NCBI GenBank assembly: GCA_002887195.1
Contig: PJAB01000099.1
Coordinates: 1-43,266, forward strand
Direction of reading: 5' to 3'
From: Chrysochromulina parva
Taxonomy: Eukaryota > Haptophyta > Prymnesiales > Chrysochromulinaceae
DNA length: 43,266 nucleotides
The notes beneath the pieces were generated by a model. That model made no database searches. It saw only the letters and a program-made list of their open reading frames with translations, and was not told where the DNA came from. Every line of letters starts with the position of its first letter. Within the stretch, counting starts at the first letter, position 1. The position numbers were made by a program, and so were the translations under genes. Positions 42,427-43,266 of this stretch are shown one piece after another.

Positions 42427-43266
42427 CGCGATGAAAAAATGACTTGACGTGTTTGACGAAACTATGTTTGCGGTGCCAACTTCCCGCGAGATTTTCATCT
42501 TGATGACGCTGAAACTTGGGCGAGCCGGGCGAGCTCTTAGGCGAGCTCAGGATGCAGACCCACAGCAGCAAGAGACTTCACTGGTGAGGAGGCTGTCGCC
42601 TTGGCCCTCAGCGAGGGTAGTCGACGGGGGTGTAACGGCGACGGGGGTGCTCTCGCGTCAGCGGGGCAACTTGATTACAATCGTTTAGTACGCGTTAGTA
42701 GCGAGACTATGCACAACTATGCAGGGTGCCAATCGACAGATCTCGGAACGTAGACCCCCAAACCGCGGAAATTCGGCTTGCATCAGTTAAGCAAAGGCCG
42801 CGAACACCTCGTGAATTTGCAATTTCTTTCACACCTTGGCAATCTCGTTTCTTCGTCATGGAAAGCGCGCATTCGTCTTCTCCCCCCTCCTCCGACCCCG
42901 ATGTCTCCGTCGCCACCGCCTCCAGTACCGCCACCTCCTTCTCCGCCACCTCTTGTCCCTCCCATGCCCACGTTGTCAAGATCAGCCCTCCTCCCCAGAC
43001 CTAGCTAAAGGAGCACGTGTCTGGTACCACCAGCTTGGTGAGTGGCTCGATCGGCATATGTCAACGCATGGAATGCGGTATGCGGAGACGGTTCGCCTCC
43101 AGCCTGTGGCGAGTGGGAAGGGCTGTGGACGAGGTGACTGTCCGTTGCCAACAGGTAGCTCTGCAGCAGCCTCGTGACTGTGGGGCCATGCAGCCCCCAC
43201 AGGGCTTGTCCGGTATCATGCACTGGCTTGAGCGTGACCCATAATTCATCTTGGAGACGCACGACA
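42427..43266. other. right-edge region, gene content unresolved
   Basis: About 840 bases. 42427-42560 is the 5' flank of the fusion gene. ATG 42859 opens a 48-codon Ser/Pro-rich frame (MESAHSSSPPSSDPDV), and a pyrimidine tract ending CCCCAG at about 43000 could be an acceptor for DLAKGARVWYHQLGEWLD. The minus strand has an equally open frame entering from the right edge (ELWVTLKPVHDTGQALWG) and stopping at 43005. I cannot choose between them. Confidence 0.3.

Noticed and set aside
43005..43266. Minus-strand coding region entering from the right edge
   Set aside because: Looks protein-like but so does the plus strand; without the neighbouring sequence neither can be called.

Overview
The window looks like nuclear DNA of a photosynthetic protist with a secondary plastid. 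A haptophyte-like alga is my best guess; a pelagophyte-like or other GC-rich alga is not excluded. The case rests on GC-rich, tightly packed genes on both strands, short GT-AG spliceosomal introns, proteins with mitochondrial, secretory and probable plastid leaders, a thylakoid-type protein kinase, a starch/glycogen synthase, basal-body type repeats and a probable selenoprotein. Nothing bacterial or viral was seen. All functions are read from sequence motifs only.

Layout. 1-192 is the 3' end of a cut gene. 769-5195 holds a 2-oxoglutarate/iron oxygenase (-), a Cid1-type nucleotidyltransferase (+) and a GNAT acetyltransferase (+). 5603-10822 holds a membrane-anchored class I glutamine amidotransferase (-), an ARM/HEAT-like protein (-), an unrecognised protein (-) and a HINT1-like HIT protein (+). 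11459-13861 (-) is a four-exon gene joining a secreted polyamine oxidase to a Hedgehog-type Hint domain. 14468-14998 (+) is a peroxiredoxin whose peroxidatic cysteine codon is UGA, so a likely selenoprotein. 15710-22600 (+) carries an SFI1-type centrin-binding protein, a mitochondrial class III aminotransferase and a DEDDy 3'-5' exonuclease. 22853-28111 (-) carries a GT5 glucan synthase with three exons and a GT31-like glycosyltransferase. 28820-35068 (+) is a twelve-exon gene for a 1681-residue RING/RBR-like protein. 35821-39681 (+) is a TPR protein with a Lys/Gly tail. 39865-42426 (-) is a fusion of an STN7/STN8-like kinase, a PDZ domain and a PP2C phosphatase. The right edge is unresolved.

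Four things stand out. (1) The STN-like kinase and a PP2C phosphatase, normally opposing separate enzymes, sit in one probably plastid-targeted chain. (2) A polyamine oxidase carries a C-terminal autoprocessing Hint domain. (3) A peroxiredoxin has an in-frame UGA exactly at the catalytic position. (4) Introns in three genes contain diverged copies of the neighbouring exon ends, and nine introns in two genes on opposite strands are filled with a roughly 10-nt repeat (TGATGGCCTC and variants) that always reads along the coding strand and contains a branch-point-like CTGAT. This looks like intron birth by tandem duplication, plus a repeat family living inside introns.

The splice models were built by hand from reading-frame continuity, GT-AG signals and family conservation. 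The three spliced genes each sum to an open frame (701, 979 and 1681 codons before the stop).
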